This document shows, one piece after another, positions 16,926-25,710 of a DNA stretch of 64,000 nucleotides. The notes under the pieces were generated by a model. It saw only the letters and a program-made list of their open reading frames with translations. It did no database searches and was not told the origin of the DNA. This DNA is from Blautia pseudococcoides. Lineage in GTDB: Bacteria; Bacillota; Clostridia; Lachnospirales; Lachnospiraceae. Position 1 is the first letter of the stretch, and every line of letters begins with the position of its first letter. The position numbers and the translations under genes were made by a program. The stretch lies in assembly GCF_001689125.2 (NCBI RefSeq), contig NZ_CP015405.2, positions 3,265,001 to 3,329,000 of the forward strand. Reading direction: 5' to 3'.

Positions 16926-19040
16926 TTATACATCAAACAGCAAATCCCCATAAGAAGGCATTGGCCACATATCTTTATCCACGATCATTTCCAGCTCATC
17001 CACCGGACGGCGCAGAGCCTCCATTGCGGGCATTACTTTCTCCCGGTAATAGAAAGCACGTTCTTTACCTTCCTCCATGGCTGCTGCTGTTTTTGCCACC
17101 TCTTTTAAATGATTCAGAGCGTCCCTGGTATCCTTCAGGAGGGCAGATGTATCTCTGAGCAGCTCTGTCTGCACATCCACATCCAGAATCCCTGCGGAAA
17201 CCACTGCATTGATGGAATCTGCCAGGTTCTTTGTATATCTGATCACTGCCGGGATGATCTGCTTGCTGGCAACATCTATCATAGTCCTGGCCTCAATATT
17301 GATGGCTTTGGAATATGTCTCGTATTTAATCTCTTTTCGGGATTCCAGCTCTGCCTTTGTAAAGACGCCAAACTCCTCGAACAGACTCACAGACTCCTCA
17401 TAAGTCAGAGCCTCCACAGCTTCCACCATGCATCCGATATTTGGAAGGCCTCTCTTTGCTGCCTCTTCTACCCATTCTTCAGAATATCCGTTGCCGTTAA
17501 ACACGATTCTCTGATGCTGTGTGAAATTCCTCTTGATCAGGTCATGGACTGCCATATCGAAGTCTTCCGCCTTTTCCAGCACATCACAGGCTTCCTTGAA
17601 AGACTGGGCCACAATGGTATTCAGCACCATATTCGCAGGGGCAATGGAATCCCTGGAACCAACCATACGGAATTCAAATTTATTGCCGGTAAATGCAAAG
17701 GGTGAGGTCCTGTTCCTGTCTGTGGTATCACGCATAAACTCAGGAATAGATTTCACGCCTGTTTCCAGCTTCTCACTCTCAATACTGTGGTCAGCCATAC
17801 CCGTTGTGATCAACTGGTTCATAACATCCGTAAGCTGGTCACCCAAAAATACCGAGATAATAGCCGGAGGAGCCTCATTCGCCCCCAGGCGATGGTCATT
17901 TCCCACATCCGCAGCGGATTCCCGAAGCAGTGCAGCGTGTCTGTCCACAGCCTTTAACACACAGCTTAAAACAAGCAGAAACTGGATATTCTGATGGGGT
18001 GTAATGCCCGGATCCAGCAGATTCACTCCGGTATCTGTAGTCAGAGACCAGTTATTGTGCTTACCGGAACCATTCACACCGGCAAAAGGCTTCTCGTGGA
18101 GCAGACATTTCATTCCGTGCTGGGAAGCGATGCGTTTCAATGTCTGCATAATGATCTGATTGTGGTCAGCCTCCACATTGACTTCTGCATAGATAGGTGC
18201 CAGCTCATGCTGTGCCGGAGCGGCCTCGTTATGCTGTGTCTTGGAAGTAACCCCCAGTTTCCACAGTTCCTCATTTACGTGCTTCATGTATGCGGATATT
18301 TTCTGACGGATGGTTCCCAGATAATGGTCATCCATCTCCTGGCCCTTGGGAGGCATAGCGCCGAAAAGCGTGCGTCCCGTAAAAGTCAAGTCCTTTCTCT
18401 GCATAAAATTCTTATCGCTCACCAGAAAATATTCCTGCTCCGCTCCCACGGAGGGGGTAACTTTCTTGGCTGCTGTATCACCGAAAAGGCGGATCAGGCG
18501 CAATGCCTGTTTATTAATAGCCTGCATAGAACGCAGCAGCGGGGTTTTCTGATCAAGGGCTTCCCCTGTATAGGAACAGAATGCTGTAGGAATACAGAGT
18601 GTGGCACCTGCCGCATCATGCCTTACAAACGCCGGAGAGGTACAGTCCCAAACCGTATACCCTCTGGCCTCAAAAGTGGCGCGCAGTCCGCCGGACGGAA
18701 AGGAAGACGCGTCCGGTTCCCCTTTGATCAACTCTTTGCCTGAAAAACTCATCAGGACCTTCCCGCTAGGAAGCGGCGCAGTAATAAAAGAATCATGTTT
18801 CTCAGCAGTCACGCCCGTCAACGGCTGAAACCAGTGAGTATAATGTGTCGCCCCTTTTTCCATAGCCCATTCTTTCATCTCGTGGGCAATCACATCCGCG
18901 ATCTCAGGGGACAGTTCTTTTCCCTCCAGGATTGCCTGTTTCAAATCCTTGTAAACCTTTTTCGGAAGACGCTGCTGCATGACCGTGTCATTAAACACAT
19001 CCTCTCCGAAAATTTCAGCTACGTTTGTATACTCGCTCAT
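16926..19040 (-). CDS. glnN: Glutamine synthetase type III
   Basis: A 704-residue protein, the usual length of GSIII and much longer than GSI/GSII. It makes glutamine from glutamate, ammonia and ATP. The GSIII-specific N-terminus, the substrate motif GVNGSGKHNNWSL and the GITPHQN segment are all present. GSIII enzymes form dodecamers, distinct from GlnA of the GlnR-linked operon. The start has an AAGGAAAGG site. It is a single-gene unit bounded by a strong terminator. A possible weak promoter (TTGATT, 17 bases, TATCGT) lies about 120 bases upstream. No PII or ammonium transporter gene is adjacent. Confidence 0.96.
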   Translation of the reverse strand: MSEYTNVAEIFGEDVFNDTVMQQRLPKKVYKDLKQAILEGKELSPEIADVIAHEMKEWAMEKGATHYTHWFQPLTGVTAEKHDSFITAPLPSGKVLMSFSGKELIKGEPDASSFPSGGLRATFEARGYTVWDCTSPAFVRHDAAGATLCIPTAFCSYTGEALDQKTPLLRSMQAINKQALRLIRLFGDTAAKKVTPSVGAEQEYFLVSDKNFMQRKDLTFTGRTLFGAMPPKGQEMDDHYLGTIRQKISAYMKHVNEELWKLGVTSKTQHNEAAPAQHELAPIYAEVNVEADHNQIIMQTLKRIASQHGMKCLLHEKPFAGVNGSGKHNNWSLTTDTGVNLLDPGITPHQNIQFLLVLSCVLKAVDRHAALLRESAADVGNDHRLGANEAPPAIISVFLGDQLTDVMNQLITTGMADHSIESEKLETGVKSIPEFMRDTTDRNRTSPFAFTGNKFEFRMVGSRDSIAPANMVLNTIVAQSFKEACDVLEKAEDFDMAVHDLIKRNFTQHQRIVFNGNGYSEEWVEEAAKRGLPNIGCMVEAVEALTYEESVSLFEEFGVFTKAELESRKEIKYETYSKAINIEARTMIDVASKQIIPAVIRYTKNLADSINAVVSAGILDVDVQTELLRDTSALLKDTRDALNHLKEVAKTAAAMEEGKERAFYYREKVMPAMEALRRPVDELEMIVDKDMWPMPSYGDLLFDV

Positions 19041-19211
19041 ATGTTTTTCCTTTCCTTACTGTGTTGCCCCATACTACATCTCTCCCAGGCCCCATATTTT
19101 TCCCTTATATGCCATACATCCCCGCACCTGAGAGCCACGGAGATACTTAGTCATTAAAACTGTTTCTACGATACCGCAAAAACTGCCAAAAATCAAGAAA
19201 AAATTTATGAT

Positions 19212-19766
19212 TTAGCCACGCAGGGAGCCAATAGCCAGCAAAAGAAGACACACCCCGCTGAGCCAGGACAAATCCCGGTTCAAAATATGCCGGGTTCCGT
19301 GCCCAAGCATCCAGCCGGCCTCCATCACAACAATACCTGCCAGAAAAGAGCCAATAACCAGCAGTACCTGCCCGGACTGCACCAGCCCGGTCCCGATCCC
19401 CACTGCAATACTGTCAAGGGACAATATAAAAGCAAGCCCCAAGCCTTCCAGCAGATTCAGCGCCTTCACCTTTTCCGACTCCGCTTCCCCTTTCTTCAAA
19501 AAATAAGAGAAAAGTCTGTAACATCCAATACCAAACAACAGAAGGAACCCAAGCCTCCCCGTAACTCCTTCCGGAAGCAGTGAAGCCAGACGGCTTCCCA
19601 TAAAAATGGCTGTACCTAAAATCGTACTCATCAGCAGGTTCATACAAACCACAATACCCAAAGGCATTTTAGTCTTACTAACCCCATAAGCAAAACTGAC
19701 CACGAAAGAATCCATGGTCAGTGCAAGAATCAACAATATACCCTTTAAAACAGCTAGAGAATTCAT
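19212..19766 (-). CDS. ytaF: YtaF/MntP-like membrane protein
   Basis: A 184-residue protein with six predicted membrane segments arranged as two similar halves. The first begins LALTMDSFVVSFAYG, the second ILSLDSIAVGIGTG. The paired intramembrane Asp-Ser motifs are characteristic of the MntP/YtaF group. MntP exports manganese, while YtaF is a sporulation-associated member of unknown function. The SKTKMP sequence after the first motif and the spore-forming host favour YtaF. It is monocistronic by appearance, with the glnN unit downstream and the lipid kinase upstream. Confidence 0.75.
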   Translation of the reverse strand: MNSLAVLKGILLILALTMDSFVVSFAYGVSKTKMPLGIVVCMNLLMSTILGTAIFMGSRLASLLPEGVTGRLGFLLLFGIGCYRLFSYFLKKGEAESEKVKALNLLEGLGLAFILSLDSIAVGIGTGLVQSGQVLLVIGSFLAGIVVMEAGWMLGHGTRHILNRDLSWLSGVCLLLLAIGSLRG

Positions 19767-19827
19767 TGCACACCTGATTAGTTTCTGTTTCTATTATAGT
19801 ATTCCGGTGTGTGCAGAAATGGTATCC

Positions 19828-20748
19828 CTATACCAGCGTATTGATCAGAGGAACCGTATCATCCTCCGCGATCATGATCTGTACTGCATGCTTCATATTT
19901 GTAATTTCTACTTCCCTGTGCTCTCCCCCAAACTCTCCATCCAGGGTCCAGGAAACAGGTCCCTCGCAGGAAATTTTCAGTGATGACGTCTTAAACGACT
20001 CGATCAGCTTTGTATCCGCCCCACCCAGCAGAGATGCAATAATCTCATTCAGCTCCAATATATTCTTAGGCCTGTGTACCAGCATAACCTCAAAAACCCC
20101 GTCATCCAGCATCACATCCGGTCCTGTAAGTTTCCGGAATCCGCCCACAGAGGTAGCATTACTCACCATCCCAAAAATAAACTCCCCATCCATGGCACAT
20201 TCCCGGCTTTCAATCCTCATATTATAAGATTTGATATTAAACAATCTCTGAGTTCCTTCTAATATATAGGCCGCATGTCCCAAAATATTTTTCAAATCCT
20301 GGTTCGTCTCATAAGAAACATCTGTAAACAGCCCAAATGCCGCAATATACACAAAAAAGTCATCATTAAACTTCCCCACATCAAAAGCGTGAGCCCTTCC
20401 CTCCACAATATCCACAGCCGCCTCCAGCATATTCTTAGACACATGCAGGCTGTTAGCAAAATCATTCGTACTCCCTGCAGGAATATACCCCACCGGCGTA
20501 GAATGCCCCCCTTCCATGATCCCCGTCACGATCTCATCCAGAGTCCCATCTCCTCCGCTGGTAACCAGCAGATCATACTCCCCGCCCTTACGCCGGGCCA
20601 CTCTCTGTCCATCCCTGTAAGCCTGCGTAGGATGCACTGTCACCTCATACCCGGCCTTCACAAATATATCCAAAATATCCACCAGCCGGTTCTTAATACT
20701 CCCCTTCCCAGCCCTGGGATTAAAAATAAACAACATCCTCTTACCCAT
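19828..20748 (-). CDS. Diacylglycerol/lipid kinase family protein
   Basis: A 306-residue protein of the YegS/BmrU/DagK family, which phosphorylates diacylglycerol or related lipids with ATP. The N-terminal FNPRAGKGS, the nucleotide motif SGGDGTLDE and PAGSTNDFA are all intact. The ATG at 20748 is preferred over an in-frame TTG two codons earlier, because GGGAGG is seven bases from the ATG and almost touches the TTG. It could be a DgkB-type enzyme recycling diacylglycerol from lipoteichoic acid synthesis, but paralogues with other substrates exist. It lies downstream of the ribosomal protein cluster and beyond a repeat-rich gap. Confidence 0.88.
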   Translation of the reverse strand: MGKRMLFIFNPRAGKGSIKNRLVDILDIFVKAGYEVTVHPTQAYRDGQRVARRKGGEYDLLVTSGGDGTLDEIVTGIMEGGHSTPVGYIPAGSTNDFANSLHVSKNMLEAAVDIVEGRAHAFDVGKFNDDFFVYIAAFGLFTDVSYETNQDLKNILGHAAYILEGTQRLFNIKSYNMRIESRECAMDGEFIFGMVSNATSVGGFRKLTGPDVMLDDGVFEVMLVHRPKNILELNEIIASLLGGADTKLIESFKTSSLKISCEGPVSWTLDGEFGGEHREVEITNMKHAVQIMIAEDDTVPLINTLV

Positions 20749-20850
20749 AACCAATCCTCCCTTTCCATCTCAGCTTATTTTACTACCGAACCCCCAAATA
20801 TACAACCCACATTTCCCACCACCATCTTTTCCCTCCCCCAACTTTTCCTG

Positions 20851-21050
20851 CCCAACGCCCTTTCACCATTTGCTCCCCCACACACAACACCCTTGCACCA
20901 TCTGTTCCCCCACACACAACACCCTTTCACCATCTGTTCCCACACTCAACCCCCATTCAACATCTGTTCCACACACGACATCCTTTCAACATTTGTTCCC
21001 ACACTTAACGCTCTTTCAACATCTGTTCCACACACACGACGCCCTTTCAC
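20851..21050. repeat. Degenerate ~30-bp tandem repeat, seven units
   Basis: Seven units of 29-32 bp begin near 20851, 20881, 20913, 20943, 20972, 21002 and 21031. The plus-strand consensus is close to CACACAACACCCTTTCACC followed by ATCTGTTCCC. The strand is strongly pyrimidine-rich. The array fills most of the gap between rplQ and the lipid kinase. I see no gene in it. Confidence 0.8.
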
Positions 21051-21068
21051 CCCCGCAGGACGCTCTCA

Positions 21069-21120
21069 GGGGAACCCGCGGCAGGGTGTGGCAGAGGTAA
21101 TATCCTGCCGCGGGTTCCCC
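21069..21120. repeat. Perfect 17-bp GC-rich inverted repeat
   Basis: GGGGAACCCGCGGCAGG (21069-21085) is exactly complementary to 21104-21120, with an 18-base loop. No T-run follows on either strand, so it is not a standard terminator. It may be a REP-like palindromic element or an RNA 3'-end stabiliser downstream of rplQ. Confidence 0.8.
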
Positions 21121-21139
21121 GTCCCCCCTCATACACAAC

Positions 21140-21173
21140 AAAAAAAGACCCCCAGGTTTCCCCCAGAGGCCCA
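21140..21173 (-). terminator. Possible weak terminator of the alpha operon
   Basis: On the minus strand the sequence just after the rplQ stop reads GGGCCTCTGGGGGAAACC, then TGGGGGTC and seven Ts. A short stem with G-U pairs (GGCCUC with GGGGUC) can form before the U-run. The U-tract is clear but the stem is weak. Confidence 0.45.
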
Positions 21174-21182
21174 AAATCCATA

Positions 21183-21719
21183 TTAAACTAATTCCAAAAC
21201 AACTTCCATAGCAGCATCGCCCTTACGCGGTCCGATCTTAACGATTCTAGTATAACCACCATTACGGTCAACATACTTCGGAGCGATCTCAGTAAACATT
21301 TTCTCAACCATGTCCACATTCTTGGTATTCTTCTTCTTACCAGCAGCTGCAGCCGGAACTTCCTTTACAGGATAGAAAACTTTTAACATCTGTCTTCTTG
21401 CATGTAATCTGGAAGGAGCATCTTTTTTGATTTCCTTTTCCACTTCGTCATATACGGTAACTTTCTTACCATCAACAACTTCTTTTACTCTCTTTCCGTC
21501 AGCATCTTTGCGCGGAACTTTTGCCATAACTTTAACTGTCTCAAAGTTGTCTTTTTCTTTCACTGCCATAGCGATCAATCCGTCAGCAATCTTGCGAACT
21601 TCTTTTGCTCTGGTCTCGGTGGTAACGATTTTTCCGTGGTATAACAGGTTTGTCACCTGATTTCTCAGTAATGCTTTTCTCTGGTCAGATGTCCTGCCTA
21701 ATTTTCTATATTTTGCCAT
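21183..21719 (-). CDS. rplQ: Ribosomal protein L17, extended form
   Basis: Large-subunit protein lining the exit-tunnel region. The N-terminus ([20 protein letters not shown]) and C-terminus ([20 protein letters not shown]) are standard. At 178 residues it is about 50-60 longer than the usual 112-130. The extra sequence is Lys-rich and Val-rich, roughly residues 60-100 ([20 protein letters not shown]) and 120-135 ([14 protein letters not shown]). Long L17 is known in Lachnospiraceae-type clostridia. It is the last gene of the alpha operon, 91 bases after rpoA. Confidence 0.97.
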   Translation of the reverse strand: MAKYRKLGRTSDQRKALLRNQVTNLLYHGKIVTTETRAKEVRKIADGLIAMAVKEKDNFETVKVMAKVPRKDADGKRVKEVVDGKKVTVYDEVEKEIKKDAPSRLHARRQMLKVFYPVKEVPAAAAGKKKNTKNVDMVEKMFTEIAPKYVDRNGGYTRIVKIGPRKGDAAMEVVLELV

Positions 21720-21810
21720 CTCAATATTTCCTCCATTTGTGGAACACTATGCCATGCTTCTTCGGTCTTACTGACATACTGCTTTTTGCCCATAAATTCT
21801 TATCAGAGGC

Positions 21811-22770
21811 TTACTCCTCGCTGGGATTTAACTGTAAGCCCAATTCTTTCAGCTTCGCAAGCACTTCTTCCAGAGATTTACGTCCCAGGTTACGGACTTT
21901 CATCATATCCTCAGAAGTACGGTTGCAAAGTTCTTCTACTGTATTGATACCAGCACGTTTTAAGCAGTTGTAGGAACGAACGGACAGCTCCAGTTCATCA
22001 ATATTCATCTCAAGAACTTTTTCTTTCTCGTCATCTTCCTTCTCGATCATGACTTCTGCAGTCTTTGCACTTTCAGAAAGGTCAATAAAGAGGCTTAAAT
22101 GCTCGCTCAGTACTTTAGCCGCAAGGCTGACTGCCTCATCGGCGTCCAGGGTACCATTGGTGTAAATATCCAGTGTCAGTTTATCAAAGTCAGTAACCTG
22201 ACCAACACGGGTATTTTCAACAGTCATGTTCACACGCTCTACCGGAGTATAAATTGCATCAACAGCAATCACACCAATCGGCATATCGTCTGTTTTTCCT
22301 TTGTCAGCGCTGACATATCCGCGACCCTTGGTAATTGTCAGTTCTGCATTGAATTTGCATCCTGTGCCGCCGTTTAAGGTGGCAATTACCTGTTCTGGGT
22401 TCAGGACTTCGATATCCTGATCTACCTGGATATCTGCGCCTGTGACAACACCTTCGCCTTCAAACTCGATATAAGCGGTCTTGGGTTCTGTGCTGTCGCT
22501 TGTGTTCTTGATCGCCAGGTTTTTCAGATTCATAATGATCTGTGTCACATCCTCTTTTACACCCGGAATCGAACTGAATTCGTGCAGAACGCCGTCAATC
22601 TTGACCTGGCTCACTGCAGCACCCGGCAAAGAAGAAAGCATAATTCTTCTTAAAGAGTTACCAAGAGTGATACCATATCCTCTCTCCAGTGGTTCTACAA
22701 CGAATTTCCCATATCTCTTATCATCAGACATTTCTGTGATTTGAATTTTGGGTTTGTTAAAATCGAACAT
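21811..22770 (-). CDS. rpoA: RNA polymerase alpha subunit
   Basis: A 319-residue subunit that seeds RNA polymerase assembly and contacts UP elements and activators. The N-terminal dimerisation domain carries [19 protein letters not shown]. An acidic linker ([12 protein letters not shown]) leads to the C-terminal domain with [20 protein letters not shown] and [11 protein letters not shown]. Length and motifs are typical. It lies between rpsD (26 bases) and rplQ. Confidence 0.99.
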   Translation of the reverse strand: MFDFNKPKIQITEMSDDKRYGKFVVEPLERGYGITLGNSLRRIMLSSLPGAAVSQVKIDGVLHEFSSIPGVKEDVTQIIMNLKNLAIKNTSDSTEPKTAYIEFEGEGVVTGADIQVDQDIEVLNPEQVIATLNGGTGCKFNAELTITKGRGYVSADKGKTDDMPIGVIAVDAIYTPVERVNMTVENTRVGQVTDFDKLTLDIYTNGTLDADEAVSLAAKVLSEHLSLFIDLSESAKTAEVMIEKEDDEKEKVLEMNIDELELSVRSYNCLKRAGINTVEELCNRTSEDMMKVRNLGRKSLEEVLAKLKELGLQLNPSEE

Positions 22771-22796
22771 GCAAAGCCCTCCTTGCTACGTGCATA

Positions 22797-23390
22797 TTAC
22801 TTAGAATACAACTCGACGATTAACATCTCGTCAACAGGAACGTCGATTTCCTCTCTTGTCGGAAGTGCTTTTACTTCACCTTTCAGATTTTCCTGGTCCA
22901 TATCTAACCAAGCCGGTACAAGACGTCCGCCTGTTGCTTCCAGTACGTCTTTATATCTCTGAGAAGATTTGCATTTTTCTTTGATTTCGATTGTGTCTCC
23001 GGCTTTTACCAGGTAAGACGGAATGTTTACCTGTTTGCCGTTTACCATTACATGCTTGTGGTCAACGATCTGTCTTGCTTCTCTTCTGGTTCTTGCTAAT
23101 CCCATACGGAAGATTACATTATCCAGACGTGTCTCCAGCATGATCATCAGGTTTTCACCTGTCTGACCCTGTTTCTGGTCAGCCTTTACATAGTAGTTAC
23201 GGAAAGGTTTCTCCAGAACGCCGTAGATGAATTTAGCTTTCTGTTTTTCTCTTAACTGAAGTCCGTACTCAGACATTTTTCTGTTTGCTCTTCTTAACTG
23301 TCTGGTGGATTTCTTGTCAATTCCCATATATACAGGATCCAGACCCAGGGATCTGCATCTTTTCAGAACTGGTACTCTATTTACTGCCAT
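22797..23390 (-). CDS. rpsD: Ribosomal protein S4
   Basis: A 197-residue primary 16S rRNA-binding protein of the small subunit. The S4 RNA-binding domain ([20 protein letters not shown]) is intact. Only one Cys is seen near the N-terminus (KRCRSLGL), so this is the zinc-free form. In many bacteria S4 represses the alpha operon. It is spaced 18 bases from rpsK. Note that it is inside the alpha operon here, unlike in B. subtilis. Confidence 0.99.
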   Translation of the reverse strand: MAVNRVPVLKRCRSLGLDPVYMGIDKKSTRQLRRANRKMSEYGLQLREKQKAKFIYGVLEKPFRNYYVKADQKQGQTGENLMIMLETRLDNVIFRMGLARTRREARQIVDHKHVMVNGKQVNIPSYLVKAGDTIEIKEKCKSSQRYKDVLEATGGRLVPAWLDMDQENLKGEVKALPTREEIDVPVDEMLIVELYSK

Positions 23391-23408
23391 GATTTCTTAA
23401 CCTCCTAA

Positions 23409-23801
23409 TTAGACTCTTCTACGTTTTGGTGGACGGCATCCGTTGTGCGGAACCGGTGTTACGTCACGGATACTTGTAACTTCCAGACCGCAAGCTGAGA
23501 GCGCACGAATTGCTGCTTCTCTTCCTGATCCCGGTCCTTTTACAAAAACGTCAACAGTCTTCAGACCATGAACTAACGCTGCTTTTGTAGCAGTCTCTGC
23601 AGCCATCTGTGCTGCGTACGGAGTAGATTTCCTTGAACCTTTAAATCCCAGACCACCGGCACTTGCCCATGATAAAGCATTTCCTTCAGCATCTGTCAAT
23701 GTAACGATCGTGTTGTTGAAAGATGACTGGATATGTGCCTGTCCGCGTTCAACGTTTTTCTTAATACGCTTTTTTGTCACTTTTTTTGTAACTTTAGCCA
23801 T
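23409..23801 (-). CDS. rpsK: Ribosomal protein S11
   Basis: A 130-residue 30S platform protein that contacts mRNA near the exit. It contains [15 protein letters not shown] and the basic tail [18 protein letters not shown], both family hallmarks. A 99-base gap with a hairpin separates it from rpsM. Confidence 0.99.
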   Translation of the reverse strand: MAKVTKKVTKKRIKKNVERGQAHIQSSFNNTIVTLTDAEGNALSWASAGGLGFKGSRKSTPYAAQMAAETATKAALVHGLKTVDVFVKGPGSGREAAIRALSACGLEVTSIRDVTPVPHNGCRPPKRRRV

Positions 23802-23862
23802 TTTTAAACTAACCTACTTTCTCACTTATTCAAAAATTATCATGTTTCTTATATTATCAACT

Positions 23863-23891
23863 ATAGAAAGCACGCTATGATGACTTTCTAT
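23863..23891. other. Hairpin between rpsM and rpsK
   Basis: ATAGAAAG (23863-23870) pairs with CTTTCTAT (23884-23891) across a 13-base loop. There is no U-run, so it may be a processing or stability structure in the operon mRNA. Confidence 0.5.
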
Positions 23892-23900
23892 GGTCATAAA

Positions 23901-24272
23901 TTATTTCTTCTTGTTAGCAACAGTTCTCTTCGGGCCTTTTCTGGTTCTTGCATTTGTCTTAGTCTTCTGTCCACGAACCGGAAGTCCTTTTCTGTGACGG
24001 ATTCCTCTGTAGCATCCGATTTCCTGTAATCTCTTGATGTTCAGAGCGATCTCTCTTCTCAGATCACCTTCTACAGCGATGTTCAGTTCGTCGATTGCAT
24101 CACGGATTTTTCCTACTTCTTCGTCAGTTAAATCCCTGCAGCGAGTGTCAGGGTTTACACCTGCCTCTACTAAAATACGGTCAGCACTTGTTCTACCAAT
24201 TCCATAGATATAAGTCAGACCAATTTCAACACGTTTTTCTCTTGGTAAGTCTACACCAGCTATACGAGCCAT
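23901..24272 (-). CDS. rpsM: Ribosomal protein S13
   Basis: A 123-residue 30S head protein that touches the 50S subunit and the P-site tRNA. It starts [20 protein letters not shown] and ends in the basic tail [15 protein letters not shown]. It is preceded on the transcript by a 666-base repeat-rich spacer that separates it from rpmJ, which is far longer than the few tens of bases usual in the alpha operon. Confidence 0.99.
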   Translation of the reverse strand: MARIAGVDLPREKRVEIGLTYIYGIGRTSADRILVEAGVNPDTRCRDLTDEEVGKIRDAIDELNIAVEGDLRREIALNIKRLQEIGCYRGIRHRKGLPVRGQKTKTNARTRKGPKRTVANKKK

Positions 24273-24298
24273 GTACTTGTTCCTCCATTGTTCATAGT

Positions 24299-24645
24299 AT
24301 TATTGACGCCATATTGTATTAAAACAATTCAAGATATTGAGCACCAATAATCATGTATTATTGACGCCATATTGTATTAAAACAATTCAAGATATTGAGC
24401 ACCAATAATCATGTATTATTGACGCCATATTGTATTAAAACAATTCAAGATATTGAGCACCAATAATCATGTATTATTGACGCCATATTGTATCAAACAA
24501 TCAAGATATTGAGCACCAATAATCATGTATTATTGACACCATATTGTATCAAACAATCAAGATATTGAGCACCAATAATCATGTATTATTGACACCAGTA
24601 TTATAACGAAACAGTTTAAGTTATGGAGCGCCAATAATCGGGTAA
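24299..24645. repeat. Tandem array of 58/56-bp hairpin-forming repeats between rpmJ and rpsM
   Basis: Units begin at 24299, 24357, 24415, 24473 and 24529, with a decayed sixth at 24585. The first three are identical 58-mers; units four and five are 56-mers with a two-base deletion and one or two substitutions. Each unit starts ATTATTGACGCCATATTG and ends GAGCACCAATAATCATGT. The ends ATTATTG and CAATAAT pair, and the interior (ATTGTATTAAAACAAT) folds again, so each unit can form an imperfect hairpin. There are no unique spacers, so it is not a CRISPR array. It lies inside the transcribed alpha operon. Confidence 0.92.
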
Positions 24646-24938
24646 TATTGTTCCTAATTGGGATACATAAAAATGACGGGTCTCTATGCATCCAGCCGCA
24701 AAATAAAATTTTACGCAGCCTTTCCGTCACGGCAGAGCGACGGTATTAAGCAATATTCTGCAATCGTCCTCTCGGCAGGACGACAAACGTGATATATTAC
24801 TATATTTGATCAGTACGAACAACGCAACCGCGCGTTTCATACTGCAGCCGCACTAAAATAATTCACACAAATCACATCCATCAAACATTCACTCGAATCT
24901 CATACCCAGCTAACAGGCAATCCATAAGAGTCTCATGC
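24646..24938. other. Structured spacer between the tandem array and rpmJ
   Basis: No gene is seen. Short perfect hairpins occur, including CCGTC-N10-GACGG (24724-24743) and CGTCCT-CTCGGC-AGGACG (24765-24782). With the repeats this makes the rpmJ-rpsM spacer a long, highly foldable stretch of the operon RNA. Confidence 0.5.
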
Positions 24939-25052
24939 TTAACCCTGACGCTGTTTGTGTTTCGGGTTTTCACAGATAATTCTGATACTGCCTTTTCTTT
25001 TGATGACCTTGCATTTTTCGCAAATCGGTTTTACAGATGATCTTACCTTCAC
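24939..25052 (-). CDS. rpmJ: Ribosomal protein L36, zinc-ribbon form
   Basis: A 37-residue protein, [20 protein letters not shown] followed by [17 protein letters not shown]. Cys11, Cys14, Cys27 and His32 form the zinc ribbon of the standard (C+) L36. The start codon is GTG at 25052, fixed by AGGAGG seven bases upstream. It is separated from infA by 658 bases and from rpsM by 666 bases, whereas the three are normally adjacent. It sits among repeats as an isolated small gene. Confidence 0.96.
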   Translation of the reverse strand: MKVRSSVKPICEKCKVIKRKGSIRIICENPKHKQRQG

Positions 25053-25293
25053 GGATAACCCTCCTTTCTGAATTTCTCTGCACATGGGCATAAAAAGTCC
25101 ACGTACGAGCACAAAAGTACGTTTTTAATGATAACACTCTTTTTACAAGAACGCAAGCACTTTTTTTAATTTTAACCCCATTTTCTCACCCTATTCACTC
25201 CGCCATAATTTTCCACCAAAAAACCTCCCCAAAAACCCATTTCTTCTATATACTATTCCCCATAAGCACACATTCCCCAATTCCCCTTTCCCC

Positions 25294-25447
25294 CCGAATA
25301 CCAACATCCCTCATACTCTATTCTCTTCTGTGAACACCAGCAGTCATCTCATACTATTGCTTCATTGAACAACACCAACAGCCATCTTATACTTTCCCTT
25401 CTAAAAACAACAACAGCCCTCTTACACTTTCCCTTCCGAGAACACCA
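25294..25447. repeat. Degenerate ~36-bp tandem repeats between infA and rpmJ
   Basis: About four imperfect units are visible on the plus strand. Each contains a core like AACACCAGCAGTCATCTCAT followed by ACT and a pyrimidine stretch (TTTCCCTTC). They share the C/A-rich, pyrimidine-heavy composition of the array after rplQ but not its sequence. The stretch from 25068 to 25293 next to them is AT/C-rich and shows nothing else. Confidence 0.6.
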
Positions 25448-25614
25448 GGGGAGGGAGAGAGATTGGGGTGAGCGGCGTTTCACGGAGCGTCTGGGAGATC
25501 CACCTGCCCCAGTCACTTAATGAAGAAGCCACTGCTGATGAATTTAGTGAATGGGAGCAGGTTATATCCCTGACAAGCGCAGTGCGCCGCTCACCCCAAT
25601 CTCTCCCCCTCCCC
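25448..25614. mobile_element. 167-bp inverted-repeat (MITE-like) element between infA and rpmJ
   Basis: Two 30-bp arms, 25448-25477 (GGGGAGGGAGAGAGATTGGG, then GTGAGCGGCG) and 25585-25614, are complementary at 29 of 30 positions. The 107-bp interior continues the pairing imperfectly (CACGGAGCG against CGCAGTG, CACCTGC against GCAGGT). There is no transposase and no obvious target-site duplication. A non-autonomous transposon relic or a dispersed structured RNA element are both possible. Confidence 0.7.
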
Positions 25615-25710
25615 CGCCTCCTCCGGCCTCCCTATATCCAAAAAAAAGCAGAGACACGCCTCCCTTCAGAAGCCCGCATCTCCACTCCATTTCCAATTCA
25701 GAAACGATTC

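Noticed and set aside
17994..18743. Long plus-strand frame antisense to glutamine synthetase
   Set aside because: It is entirely inside glnN, a gene with full family support; such antisense frames are common over codon-biased genes.
20275..21186. Plus-strand protein of about 300 residues
   Set aside because: It runs antisense through the lipid kinase and then through the tandem repeat, giving Pro/Thr/His-rich low-complexity sequence with no ribosome site.
24299..24645. CRISPR array
   Set aside because: The units are contiguous 58/56-mers with no variable spacers and no cas genes anywhere in the window.
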